Shown here piece by piece: positions 1 to 8,155 of a stretch of 64,000 nt of DNA. Under the pieces are notes generated by a model. That model did not search any database. It was not told where the DNA came from and saw only the letters and a list, made by a program, of their open reading frames with translations. A program made the translations under genes and the position numbers. The number at the start of each line of letters is the position of its first letter. Within the stretch, counting starts at the first letter, position 1. Source of the stretch: Terriglobia bacterium (GTDB taxonomy: Bacteria > Acidobacteriota > Terriglobia > JAIQFV01); assembly GCA_020072965.1 (NCBI GenBank), contig JAIQFY010000015.1:1-64000 (forward strand), read 5' to 3'.

Positions 1-82
1 AAGTGGAAATCCGAAAAAGCCGGATTCCCACTTTCCCACAGGCCTCATCATCCACTTTCTCAAGGAAAGGACCTTTCAACTT

Positions 83-131
83 AAAAGCGGACATTTCACT
101 TGCTACAAAAAGCGGACATTTTAATTTGCTA
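83..131. repeat. Two direct repeats, possible IS21-family end
   Basis: The motif AAAAGCGGACATTT followed by a TTGCT tail occurs twice in tandem (83-104 and 107-130). A related GTGGACCGCTTTGCGGAC lies just downstream. Multiple short repeats with a GCGGACA core are typical of IS21-family ends, and this lies at the window edge where a transposase could sit outside. The family call is from memory of IS ends; no transposase is visible here. Confidence 0.35.
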
Positions 132-250
132 AGAACAGTGGACCGCTTTGCGGACCCCCCTGGGAGTTGCTGAGTGCCCAGGGTAGGCAGAGAAATTGTT
201 TGGATTAGAGAAAGCGGAACTGGGAGTTCCGCACTCCAAATGAGGGATCT

Positions 251-1843
251 GTGAAAGGGAAAGCGGCAGATCTGCCAAGAAAAAAGAATATGAGTCTGGG
301 CGCGGCCCCAGGAATGAGTATCGCCCTGCGCCGATTCCTTTATGCGACGGCCGCGATTACCGGCGCAGCCATTCTCATCATTGAGATCCTCGGCGCCAAG
401 ATCCTGGCGCCTTATGTCGGCACCTCGCATTTTGTGTGGACGGCTCAGATTGTGGTCACGCTAGTGGCACTCTCGACGGGATACTACCTCGGGGGTTGGC
501 TGGTCGATCGTTCAACGAGACTGGGATACCTCTACGGTTGTATTGTGGCGGCAGCGGTTTATCTCTGCCTGGTGGTGGTCATCTGTGGACCGGTGGCCTA
601 CTGGTGCCTGCAATTCAAGTTGGCGCTGGGTGCTTTGCTGACCTCGGCCCTGCTCTTCCTGATCCCGCTTACCTTGCTGGGGATGACTTGTCCATTCCTT
701 GTGCGCATCCTGGCGCTATCCCTCACCGGCGTGGGCGGACAAGTCGGCCGCCTGTCGGCCATCAGCACCCTGGGTAGCGTGGCGGGGACCCTTCTGATCG
801 GTTATTTGTTGATCCCGTTTTTTCCTAACTCGATCACCTTGCTGGCTACCGCGGGGGTATTAATCGGCGTGGCGCTGGGATACTTTCTCATCTGGGGGAG
901 ACAGGAACGGATGGGAGGCCCGGTAACAATCGCTGTGTTGTTGGCAGTCACCCTCGGAACATTTGGCATTCTCAAAGAAAACTTAAGACAAATCCCCGGC
1001 GTGATCGAAGTCTATCGGGCCAATTCCAGTTTTGGCATGCTGCAGGTTTTCGAACAGACAGAGACCAAGGGGCGGATCTATCTCAACGATTACATGTACC
1101 AGAATGGCTACGATCCGGTGCACCAAAGGAGCCTGTTCGCGTTCACTTACATGCTCTATGGCCTGGCCCGGTCTTATAACGCAACGCTCAATGATGTTTT
1201 GTGCATCGGCATGGGAGTCGGGATTGTGCCCATGAAATTTGCGCGCGAAGGAGTTCGAGTGGACGTCGTGGAAATCAACCCGGCTGTCGTCCCTCTGGCG
1301 GTCCGGTTTTTTGATTTGGAGCCGGACAAAATTCACCTCGTCATTGCCGATGGTCGCTACTTTCTCAATCGCACAGCGCGTCTCTATGACGCCATTATTC
1401 TCGACGCATTTCTGGGAGATTCCTCTCCTTCTCATCTCATGACCCAGGAGGCCTTTAAAGCGGTTCGGCGCCATCTCAAACCCGGTGGTACCCTGGTGAT
1501 GAATGCCTTTCACGAGGTGGGAACCGATCAGGACTTTCAGACGGCATCGCTCGATAAGACCATGAAATCCGTGTTTTCCCAGGTTCGCATTCACGGAGGA
1601 GAGGGCGGGAATGTTTACTTAGTCGCTGCCGACCGGACGGAGCTCGCTTTCGCCCATCCAGCGAATTTGAACAATGTCCATCCTGACGCGTTGGAATCCG
1701 TTAAGACTGATTTCAGTCACACCCTTCAAACCAACCCCGCCCATGGCCGTATCCTGACCGACGACTATAATCCAGTGGAATATTTCGACGCTGCCAACCG
1801 TGAGTTAATTCGAAAGAGATATGTTCTGTCAGTGAGACCCTAA
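251..1843 (+). CDS. Fused MFS / spermidine synthase-like membrane protein
   Basis: Residues about 25-240 form seven or more hydrophobic helices, and about 260-500 form a Rossmann-type methyltransferase/aminopropyltransferase domain. The nucleotide-binding loop is GMGVGIVP, followed by VDVVEINP, an IIADGRYFL-like strand (VIADGRYF) and DAIILDAF, the usual spermidine synthase signature order. Proteins of this fused family are common in Acidobacteriota and Proteobacteria, but their substrate is mostly unproven, so polyamine synthesis should not be assumed. The GTG start at 251 is chosen because AGGGA lies six bases upstream; ATGs at 290 and 314 are alternatives. It stands alone, with no speD-like gene next to it. 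Confidence 0.85.
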   Translation: MKGKAADLPRKKNMSLGAAPGMSIALRRFLYATAAITGAAILIIEILGAKILAPYVGTSHFVWTAQIVVTLVALSTGYYLGGWLVDRSTRLGYLYGCIVAAAVYLCLVVVICGPVAYWCLQFKLALGALLTSALLFLIPLTLLGMTCPFLVRILALSLTGVGGQVGRLSAISTLGSVAGTLLIGYLLIPFFPNSITLLATAGVLIGVALGYFLIWGRQERMGGPVTIAVLLAVTLGTFGILKENLRQIPGVIEVYRANSSFGMLQVFEQTETKGRIYLNDYMYQNGYDPVHQRSLFAFTYMLYGLARSYNATLNDVLCIGMGVGIVPMKFAREGVRVDVVEINPAVVPLAVRFFDLEPDKIHLVIADGRYFLNRTARLYDAIILDAFLGDSSPSHLMTQEAFKAVRRHLKPGGTLVMNAFHEVGTDQDFQTASLDKTMKSVFSQVRIHGGEGGNVYLVAADRTELAFAHPANLNNVHPDALESVKTDFSHTLQTNPAHGRILTDDYNPVEYFDAANRELIRKRYVLSVRP

Positions 1844-1955
1844 GGATTTCACCACAGAGACGCCAAAGCGCTGAGAACCCCAGATTACCACTAGAGAAGA
1901 GACAGCCCCCGGCCTCAGCCCTTTTCCAAGCCCCATTGGTGCCTGTCCCTAAACA

Positions 1956-2444
1956 TCATTTCAAGGCGTCTGCCCCCGGTTTGGCGCACTGACTATCTTG
2001 ATCGCTGCTTCCTCCTGACACGCCAATCGCCCCGACAATCTTGCCGTCCATGATGAGCGGGAGTCCTCCCTCCACGGGCACTGCGCCCTCCAAACCCAGG
2101 ATGCGGAGCCCGGCGCCCCCTGCAGCCAGCGCGTCTTGAAAGGCTTTGGTCGGGCGCTTGAATAGGGCCGCTGACCGCGCCTTGCTCACAGCGACGTTGA
2201 CGCTGCCGTTCTGGGTCCCGTCCATCTTCTCGAAATAGATCAGGTTGCCGGCGGGATCGACGACTGCCGCGGCCATGGCCCAGTTGTTTTTGCGTGCTTC
2301 CGCCAGCGCCGCCGCGGCCGCTTTCTTGGCGTTTTCCAGGCTGAGCGGCAGCCCGTAAGGAATCGACATCTGTGCAAATATGAAAAAAGCGGGCGCTGCG
2401 AACATCAGCGCAAACATCAACTTATGTAAAGACTGAAGTGACAT
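1956..2444 (-). CDS. Exported GlcG/HbpS-family heme-binding-like protein
   Basis: A 162-residue protein starting with a signal peptide (hydrophobic run LMFALMFAAPAFFIFA), then the GlcG/HbpS fold: SLENAKKAAAAALAEA, a long first helix, the strand AAAVVDPAGNLIYFEKMDG, the helix with KARSAALFKRPT, and the glycine-rich VPVEGGLPLIMDGKIVGAIGVSGG near the C-terminus. Family members include heme-binding HbpS and the GlcG protein of glycolate operons. Nothing beside it suggests glycolate metabolism. A periplasmic ligand-binding or stress role is only an inference. Family assignment is secure, function is not. Confidence 0.85.
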   Translation of the reverse strand: MSLQSLHKLMFALMFAAPAFFIFAQMSIPYGLPLSLENAKKAAAAALAEARKNNWAMAAAVVDPAGNLIYFEKMDGTQNGSVNVAVSKARSAALFKRPTKAFQDALAAGGAGLRILGLEGAVPVEGGLPLIMDGKIVGAIGVSGGSSDQDSQCAKPGADALK

Positions 2445-2608
2445 AGCAGCTCCTCCTCTGGGTTTGGGGTTGGGTTAAGATGTCGCTCTGACAGCCGGCC
2501 CACTGAAATGCTCCGGGCAAAGGGCATCCGGGTCGAATTTGATCCAAGGACTTTGATTAATTCGCTACATAAGCTGCAGGATTGGGTATCAAGAAATAGG
2601 TCGCTAGG

Positions 2609-3015
2609 ACGAATGGCACTAAGTTAAGGGGTTGACAATCTGAATTAGCCAAATCCCTGAAAGGGATTCATTCATCAGCCCAGGGCATCGCCCTGGGTTT
2701 GAAATCCGTGTTGACTCCGGCGAACCCGCCGTGGCGGGTTCCACAAGACACAACCTGTTGTCTGAGCTCGCCGGGGTGGGGTCTGCACAAATCAGCGGGC
2801 TACATAACCCCTGGGCCCTCCGCCCAAGCTGGACGTTGAGACGGCACTTGCGTGGTCCCCTGGAATCCTCGATCTTTAGAGAACCCCTTCAGGGTTCCTG
2901 ACCAATCCAAAATGGGACACATACCCAGGGCGATGCCTTGGGCTGATATAGACATCCCGCCGCGGCGGGATGGGGTCCCCTGTTCCAACAGCGATCTTAA
3001 CTTAGTGCCATTCGT
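2609..3015. mobile_element. MITE-like element with 20-bp perfect terminal inverted repeats
   Basis: ACGAATGGCACTAAGTTAAG at 2609-2628 recurs as its exact reverse complement at 2996-3015, bounding 407 bp with no convincing gene. A second inner pair repeats the arrangement: CAGCCCAGGGCATCGCCCTGGGT near 2678 against its near-complement near 2921. GC-rich hairpins lie inside at 2722-2741 and 2953-2972. The right end stops 10 bases from the stop codon of the S9 peptidase gene. This looks like a non-autonomous element, possibly mobilised in trans by a REP-associated (IS200-like) transposase. No obvious target-site duplication was found. Confidence 0.6.
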
Positions 3016-3024
3016 CGCTACGAT

Positions 3025-5037
3025 CTATTTTAGGTTTTCGTTAAACCAGGCGATCGTCCGCTTCATAATGTCGAGACGATGCTGGGGCTGGGCGATCAGG
3101 TGGCCCTCGTTCTTGTAAACCACTAACTGGGTTTTGACCCCGAGGGTTCTTAACGCATGCCAAAACTCGAAGGACTGGGGTGTGGGGCACTCGACATCGG
3201 CATCTCCCACCAGCACCAGGGTCGGCGTCTTGACATTCTTAATGAAGGTAATGGGAGCGCTCCGTGCATAGATGGCGGGATCATCGTAAACTGAGGCGCC
3301 AAAAAATGGAATCATCCATTGATCGATCCCATTCTCTCCATAATAGCTTTGCCAGTTCATAATCCCCGCTCCCGCCACGGCAGCGCGGAATCGGTTGGTC
3401 TGGGTGACGCCCCACATGGTCATGTATCCGCCATAGCTCCAGCCGCCAATCCCGATCCGTGACGCATCGATGGGGAAAGTTTTTACAACCTCATCCACCC
3501 CCGCCAAAATATCCCGGAAGTCCCCATACCCAAAATCCTTCACGTTGGCTGCTGTAAAGGCCTCACCTGCGCCATAGCTGCCGCGCGGATTGGGAAAAAG
3601 CACGAAATACCCTTCGTTAGAGAGCGCCGTGAAGTCAAAGAAGGTGTCAGGCCAAGCGGGCCGGTGAATGTTCGACGGCCCACCATGGACATAAACGACC
3701 AGAGGGTACTTTCGCTGGGGATTGTATGGATGCGGATAGAGCAACCAGCCCTGGACGTTTAGCTCATCACTGGTCCAGTGAAGACTTTTGGCTTCACCCC
3801 ACATTGGTTTCAGGGAGTCATTGAGGCGGGTGATCTGCTTCCAGGCTCCGATTTCGCCTGCCCAGACTTCCGGAGGGTGCTGGAGTGAACTGCGAATTAC
3901 TGCCGAAGTTTTTCCATTTCGAGCCAACGACGCACTCGTCCACCAATCGGAGGATGAGATCGTCTCGGCGCCTCGCCACATCGTTGCCACTTGGTGTGTC
4001 GAAACATCGACGCTTGCAATCCCGGTCTCTCCATCAACATTCTCTTCAAATACAATTTGCTTTGACGAGGGAAGCCAATGGAGCCCGCTGGCGGATGCTT
4101 TCATACCGGGCGTGAGATTAACAGGTTCACCGCCGTCTGCCGGCATCATGAATACGTCGCCTCCCGTCATCCCTTGATCGCTCATCAGTCCCCCGATGAA
4201 GGCGATGGCCTTCCCGTCCGGTGACCAGCGCGGTACGGCGACCTGCAAGGGAGGTTTGAGAATTGATTTCGTCTCGCCATTGTCCACTGTGACCGTGTAA
4301 ATCTGCGCAATCCACCAGTTATTATCGCCGTCGCCATGAGCCGCTACCGCGACAAAGCAGCTTCCGTCCGGGGACCAGTCGTATTCATACACATATAGGT
4401 CGGGAGGCGAGATCAGTCGAAAACGACCGGATGCGGCTTCCACCGTAGCAATGCGCTGTTCGAAGATCTGGTTCTCAATCACTCCCGAGACAGGTGGCTT
4501 CGCCTCCAACGGGCCCGCCGATCGCGGCAGGTTTTCAGTAAAGAGGACCGCAATGGTCTTTCCATCGGGCGACCAACGAGGGTCAGCGAGTAATCCTTTT
4601 ACATGAGTCAATTGCCTTGGTGCGCCACCTTCCAACGAAGCAACATAGAGCTGAAGCTGCCCTTTTTGTTCTCGATCTGATAGAAAGGCCAGTCGATGCC
4701 CATCCGGCGACCATGCCAGATCGTGTTCGCTGTGGGGTGTCGTGCCAGTTCCAGCCGTGATCCGCCGGGGGGACGCAGACGATCGGGAAGAAGAAACAAA
4801 AATCGAGGTGTTCTCGGAAGGTTCGCGATCCTTCCCTTGAGCCTTCTCGACCCATCCGACGTTCGCTCCATCGGGGGAAATTGCGACCTCCTTGAATGTC
4901 CTGACTCTAGATAAGGAGTCCATCAGCCGGTCAAAGGATGATTCCTGGAGCTGGTGGGTCTGGGAAAAAACGGGAAATCCCAAAAATACGAATGCGAAAC
5001 AAGACAAGATGCGCCAGGATTTAAGTGCTTTTGACAT
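3025..5037 (-). CDS. Exported S9-family prolyl oligopeptidase-like peptidase
   Basis: A 670-residue protein with a signal peptide (ILSCFAFVFLGFPVFSQ). An N-terminal beta-propeller carries repeated WSPDG motifs (TolB/DPP-IV-like). The C-terminal alpha/beta hydrolase has a catalytic triad visible as Ser534 in GGWSYGGY, Asp614 in GDADVEC and His646 in EGHLI. This is the acyl-peptide hydrolase/dipeptidyl-peptidase type of family S9, and it probably degrades short peptides in the periplasm. The upstream region is long and AT-rich and there is no co-directional partner, so it is likely monocistronic. The exact specificity (DPP-IV-like or oligopeptidase) cannot be read from sequence. Confidence 0.92.
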   Translation of the reverse strand: MSKALKSWRILSCFAFVFLGFPVFSQTHQLQESSFDRLMDSLSRVRTFKEVAISPDGANVGWVEKAQGKDREPSENTSIFVSSSRSSASPRRITAGTGTTPHSEHDLAWSPDGHRLAFLSDREQKGQLQLYVASLEGGAPRQLTHVKGLLADPRWSPDGKTIAVLFTENLPRSAGPLEAKPPVSGVIENQIFEQRIATVEAASGRFRLISPPDLYVYEYDWSPDGSCFVAVAAHGDGDNNWWIAQIYTVTVDNGETKSILKPPLQVAVPRWSPDGKAIAFIGGLMSDQGMTGGDVFMMPADGGEPVNLTPGMKASASGLHWLPSSKQIVFEENVDGETGIASVDVSTHQVATMWRGAETISSSDWWTSASLARNGKTSAVIRSSLQHPPEVWAGEIGAWKQITRLNDSLKPMWGEAKSLHWTSDELNVQGWLLYPHPYNPQRKYPLVVYVHGGPSNIHRPAWPDTFFDFTALSNEGYFVLFPNPRGSYGAGEAFTAANVKDFGYGDFRDILAGVDEVVKTFPIDASRIGIGGWSYGGYMTMWGVTQTNRFRAAVAGAGIMNWQSYYGENGIDQWMIPFFGASVYDDPAIYARSAPITFIKNVKTPTLVLVGDADVECPTPQSFEFWHALRTLGVKTQLVVYKNEGHLIAQPQHRLDIMKRTIAWFNENLK

Positions 5038-5628
5038 GCGTATTCCCCCTTGAGATGTCCTTCACCATGCGCTTGAGCGATTGAGTCGAGCGAAATCCGG
5101 TTACCTACATCCTGCGGTTGGCTTGGTTCATGCCAGTCAATTGTTTAACGAAGGCCACAAGTATACCTCGCGAAAAAAGGGGTGGCAAGCTTGGTGAGGA
5201 GGATTCCTCGGACTGAGCTTCAGATCCTCTTCCACAAACCCTACATAGGTATACGGATGAGCATCCACTTGGAAGGACGGGCGAGATTTTCTTACGAGAA
5301 AAAATTCTGATTTGGAGCGCGAAGTGCGAAAAAACTCCGGTCAATTCAAACGATTCGTACAATTGCATGTCACTTTGTATTATTATGAATCACTCTCCTA
5401 TCCCCCTTGTCACCCATGATGCATGCTAATCAATTCACAATCAATAACATAGATAATTTTATTCATAATGGTAAGGAGCGTGCTCACTCATAGGTGTCTC
5501 GGATTTATGAAATGCAAGAGACGCAGGAATAGAGCAAGACGGAAATTGGATTAATACTGTGAAAGTCTCCGGGCCTTATTGATTAGAACGGATCGGTAAT
5601 TCCGAAGGGCTTGAAAACGGAGGGTGTC
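5038..5628. other. Divergent intergenic region, AT-rich
   Basis: About 590 bp between the S9 peptidase (minus) and the small plus-strand gene at 5629. The stretch 5340-5600 is clearly richer in A/T than its surroundings. No RNA gene, convincing peptide gene or consensus promoter was recognised. It probably holds the two divergent promoters. Confidence 0.4.
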
Positions 5629-6012
5629 ATGAACATCAACGAGATTTCCGAAAAAACGATCGAAAAATTCCTGCTCGAAGAACTGTCCGAAACAGAGAGT
5701 GAGCAGGTTATGTGGCGCACGGTTTCCAATCGGGATTTTCTGGAACGATTAAGCGCCAAAGAAGACGATATGATCAAGGGTTATCTGCTCGGAGATCTCA
5801 CAGCCCAGGAAGAAGTCCGGTTCGAAAAGATTTACCTCTACCATCCCCGTCGCCGTGAGCGGCTCGAGTTCATCCAGGAAGAACTGCATGCCTATGAAAC
5901 AGGCATGGAAAAAGAGCTCGCCGCTGAACAGCCAGCGCGCGATGTTGAGATGGTTCTGGTTCCGGTAAAACCCAAAAGAAAGATTCAACTGAAGGCGAAA
6001 TGGTTGAATTAA
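5629..6012 (+). CDS. Small unknown protein with two anti-sigma-like helical repeats, no zinc ligands
   Basis: Starting at ATG 5629 (GGAGGG at 5619-5624 decides this over an upstream TTG), this encodes 127 residues. Two similar segments are visible, IEKFLLEELSETESEQV and IKGYLLGDLTAQEEVRF, each followed by a charged helix. The pattern recalls the N-terminal helices of zf-HC2 anti-sigma factors (yLLGeLseeEre), but the HxxxCxxC zinc ligands are absent and no membrane segment follows. The basic tail (KPKRKIQLKAKW) is notable. It may be a soluble regulator; I do not recognise a named family. A strong terminator follows. Confidence 0.7.
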   Translation: MNINEISEKTIEKFLLEELSETESEQVMWRTVSNRDFLERLSAKEDDMIKGYLLGDLTAQEEVRFEKIYLYHPRRRERLEFIQEELHAYETGMEKELAAEQPARDVEMVLVPVKPKRKIQLKAKWLN

Positions 6013-6059
6013 GTTTTCATTCAAAGAGAGGTCTGCCAGTTCCTGATATGGGCAAACTC

Positions 6060-6091
6060 GGGGCACGGTCGTAAGACGGTGCCCCCTTTTT
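6060..6091 (+). terminator. Rho-independent terminator
   Basis: GGGGCACGGTC and GACGGTGCCCC form a stem with a GTAA loop, followed by a run of T. It closes the transcript of the small gene at 5629-6012. Confidence 0.85.
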
Positions 6092-6231
6092 ATGAATTTC
6101 ACGGATTGAACACGTTTCCTCTCTGGTGGAAGCCGAATCTCATCGTTCTCCCGCTTGATCCCTGCCTCCTATTCTTCATTTGAAGCTCTGAATACCCGGG
6201 AACGACTTTGGAAGTCGTGGGGCCCGTGGTC

Positions 6232-6675
6232 TCATTTTCCTTCCAAATCCATGCCTTTCACGGGCACGTCCCAATGGGCGTCAAGGATCGCAAACCGCCG
6301 CTGCTCCTCCCGTAGATAGGTGCTCTGGTCAGGAAAGAGATGTTTCTTCAATGCATTTTCGTCAAACGGCTCGTTTGCCACAGTGGCGTTCTTGAAAACG
6401 ATGGTGACACGGTAGTCCCAGCGTCCGTCCTCGGTGGCATGGTAACGCGGTTGGTCCATGGAGACCTTGAGCATCCGTCCCATTTCCACTTGCTTTCTAA
6501 GAACCGGGTAATGGTTCTTCTTGAATAGCTGAAGAAATTCTTCTGCATACCCCCACTTGGCCTTGTAGTAGTACTCGACGACGAACGGTCTGTCCTGGCT
6601 GGAAGAAGGGGTCTGAGCCGAAGCGACCAACGCGCTTACCCCCATCAGGAAGAGCGGCATGACGACTCGCATCAT
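6232..6675 (-). CDS. Exported small protein of unknown function
   Basis: A 147-residue protein with a clear signal peptide (VVMPLFLMGVSALVASAQ). The mature part begins with a strand (FVVEYYYKAKWGYAEEFLQLF) and a helix, resembling half of a dimeric alpha/beta-barrel (EthD/antibiotic-monooxygenase-like) fold. That fold suggestion is weak inference. It stands alone, divergent from the peptide/ATP-grasp cassette to its right. No catalytic motif is visible. Confidence 0.75.
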   Translation of the reverse strand: MMRVVMPLFLMGVSALVASAQTPSSSQDRPFVVEYYYKAKWGYAEEFLQLFKKNHYPVLRKQVEMGRMLKVSMDQPRYHATEDGRWDYRVTIVFKNATVANEPFDENALKKHLFPDQSTYLREEQRRFAILDAHWDVPVKGMDLEGK

Positions 6676-6875
6676 CTTATTAATACCTCCCCATATTTGT
6701 CCGGTTCAGAGCACGCGAAATACGTTATCCGGACTGCTGTTTTCGGTGGTGTCCGAGTTTTTCGTAATAAGAGTACTGTGGGAAGGGATTAAGGCCAAGA
6801 GGAAAAACTGACCAGCCGAATCTTTGATGGAAGCTCCCGTGCGACTGACGGTTGAGCATGAGCTATCCCTAATGC

Positions 6876-6932
6876 AAAAGGGCCAGACAGACCTCGAGGG
6901 ATGCTGAGCCTGCCAGGAAGGCCGGCCCTTTT
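6876..6932. terminator. Inverted repeat AAAAGGGCC / GGCCCTTTT
   Basis: A nine-base perfect inverted repeat (6876-6884 and 6924-6932) encloses 39 bases with further partial pairing. A-runs and T-runs at its outer edges would let it act as a terminator in either direction. It sits in the divergent region just before the cassette promoter at 6959, so it may insulate the cassette. A structured leader RNA is possible if transcription starts further upstream. Confidence 0.45.
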
Positions 6933-6958
6933 GTTTCTGGACCGCTATTGGGATCGTC

Positions 6959-6987
6959 TTGACAAACTTGTGTAGACGGCGTAGATT
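6959..6987 (+). promoter_or_regulatory. Sigma-70-type promoter of the peptide cassette
   Basis: A perfect -35 TTGACA (6959-6964), a 17-base spacer and a -10 TAGATT (6982-6987). The predicted transcription start is about 6993, some 17 bases before the peptide start codon, leaving room only for the ribosome binding site. Confidence 0.6.
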
Positions 6988-7010
6988 TTCGTTTTTCGAA
7001 AAAGGCCCTC

Positions 7011-7124
7011 ATGTCAATGAACATGCACAGCGCATTCTTGGTGCCTACTCCTGTTGTCGGGGAGCGTGGGTGCAAGTGTATGTGCGCCGTTCACGGGAGC
7101 GGATGGGGAGGTGCGGTCACCTAA
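7011..7124 (+). CDS. Candidate RiPP precursor peptide, 37 residues, Cys-rich
   Basis: ATG at 7011 has AAAGG (7001-7005) five bases upstream and a consensus promoter just before it; the stop is TAA at 7122. The N-terminal half (MSMNMHSAFLVPTPVVGE) could serve as leader. The C-terminal half carries GCKCMCAVHG, then a Ser/Gly/Trp-rich tail ending AVT. Three Cys in a CxCxC pattern, one His and one Trp in a short peptide are unusual for a random frame. A terminator separates it from two enzyme genes on the same strand, a layout common in ribosomally made modified-peptide clusters, where the precursor is over-transcribed. The reading frame differs from that of the downstream gene, so it is not an N-terminal extension. 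No named precursor family was recognised, and it could be a chance small frame. Confidence 0.55.
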   Translation: MSMNMHSAFLVPTPVVGERGCKCMCAVHGSGWGGAVT

Positions 7125-7154
7125 CAAATCGCAGCCTACTCAATGAGATTTCAA

Positions 7155-7183
7155 GGCCGCTCCGAATGAGCGGCCTTTTTTTT
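7155..7183 (+). terminator. Intra-operon terminator / attenuator
   Basis: GGCCGCTC and GAGCGGCC form an 8-bp stem with a five-base loop, followed by eight T (7176-7183). It lies 30 bases after the peptide stop and ends only a few bases before the ATP-grasp ribosome binding site. Partial read-through would give excess precursor transcript over enzyme transcript. Confidence 0.85.
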
Positions 7184-7195
7184 ATGGAGAAAATG

Positions 7196-8155
7196 ATGAC
7201 CAAACTCAAACGGCCCATTGCCATCTATCACGAACATCCCGATTGGTTTCGCCCTCTTTTTGAGGAATTCGACCGGCGGGGAACCCCTTATGTCCGGATT
7301 GACGCTCGCCGGCACCAATACGACGTCGGGTCCCGGGACGGCGAGTACTCCCTGCTGTTCAACCGCATGAGTCCTTCCGCCTACACACGCGGCAATGGTC
7401 ACGGGATTTTTTACACCCTCAACTACTTGGCCCACCTCGAACGGTTGGGGGTCAGGGTGGTGAACGGCTACCGGGCCTTTACCGTAGAGACTTCCAAGGC
7501 TCAACAACTTTCCCTGCTCGAATCATTGGGCCTCTCCTATCCACGCGCGAGGATCATCAATCATCCTGGCGAGGCGCCACAAGCCGCCTGCGGCATGCGC
7601 TTTCCGGTTGTGGTAAAGCCCAACATTGGCGGCAGCGGCGCAGGCATTGTGCGTTTCGATCGATTAGAGGATTTGTCACGTGCGGCCGCTGAGGATCGGT
7701 TGATGTTGGGGGTGGATCAAACCGCCCTGGTGCAGGAATACATTCCGGCGCGAGGAGGATTCATCACACGAGTTGAGGTCCTGGGGGGAAAGTATCTTTA
7801 CGCCATCAAGGTCTTCTTCACCGGTGACAGCTTCAATCTCTGCCCTGCCGACATCTGCCAGACCACCGACGGCGTGGAACTCGCTCGGTCCGCGTGTCCG
7901 GTGGACGCCCCCAAGAACAAAATGAGAGTGGAAGCGGTTACTCCGCCGCAGGAAGTCATCCATGCGGTCGAGCAAATCATGCGCACCGCCGGGATAGAGG
8001 TGGGGGGTGTGGAGTACATCGTCGACGAGCGCGATGGAAAATTGCTCTACTATGACATCAACGCGCTTTCCAATTTCGTCGCCGATGGGCCGCGCGTCGT
8101 CGGGTTCAATCCATACGGACGCCTGGCCGACTTCCTGGAAACGGAGGCCCGCTGA
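7196..8155 (+). CDS. ATP-grasp ligase (RimK/graspetide-maturase-like)
   Basis: A 319-residue ATP-grasp protein. The start at ATG 7196 (or 7193) follows GGAG at 7186-7189; the frame is open further upstream but that region holds the peptide gene and terminator. Visible core elements are a pre-ATP-grasp domain (about 1-100), FPVVVKPNIGGSGAGIVRF (nucleotide-binding strand and glycine loop), ALVQEYIPARGG, and GGVEYIVDERDGKLLYYDINALSNF containing the metal-binding acidic/Asn pair. Such enzymes activate a carboxylate as acyl phosphate and couple it to an amine or hydroxyl. Next to a peptide gene it may tailor that peptide, by macrocyclisation or amino-acid addition. This is inference from context. 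It overlaps the next gene by one base, so the two are surely co-translated. Confidence 0.85.
   Translation: MTKLKRPIAIYHEHPDWFRPLFEEFDRRGTPYVRIDARRHQYDVGSRDGEYSLLFNRMSPSAYTRGNGHGIFYTLNYLAHLERLGVRVVNGYRAFTVETSKAQQLSLLESLGLSYPRARIINHPGEAPQAACGMRFPVVVKPNIGGSGAGIVRFDRLEDLSRAAAEDRLMLGVDQTALVQEYIPARGGFITRVEVLGGKYLYAIKVFFTGDSFNLCPADICQTTDGVELARSACPVDAPKNKMRVEAVTPPQEVIHAVEQIMRTAGIEVGGVEYIVDERDGKLLYYDINALSNFVADGPRVVGFNPYGRLADFLETEAR

Noticed and set aside
2609-3015. A CRISPR array
   Set aside because: The repeats are inverted pairs, not regularly spaced direct repeats, and no cas genes are present. The heptamer arrays have no spacers either.
2852-3118. A plus-strand frame overlapping the inverted-repeat element
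   Set aside because: It consists mainly of palindrome-encoded residues and runs into the S9 peptidase gene on the opposite strand.
5479-5565. A 28-codon frame rich in Arg/Lys
   Set aside because: There is no ribosome binding site, no terminator and no neighbour suggesting a peptide product; it lies in AT-rich intergenic DNA.
6840-6932. A known riboswitch upstream of the peptide cassette
   Set aside because: I compared it by eye with cobalamin, TPP, FMN, SAM and glycine consensus elements and found no match; the promoter at 6959 also lies downstream of it.
6959-7195. An extended N-terminus for the ATP-grasp protein
   Set aside because: The frame is open, but it runs through a promoter, the peptide gene and a strong terminator, and the residues (RCGHLTNRSLLNEISRPL...) do not look like protein of the family. 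GGAG at 7186 supports the start near 7196.
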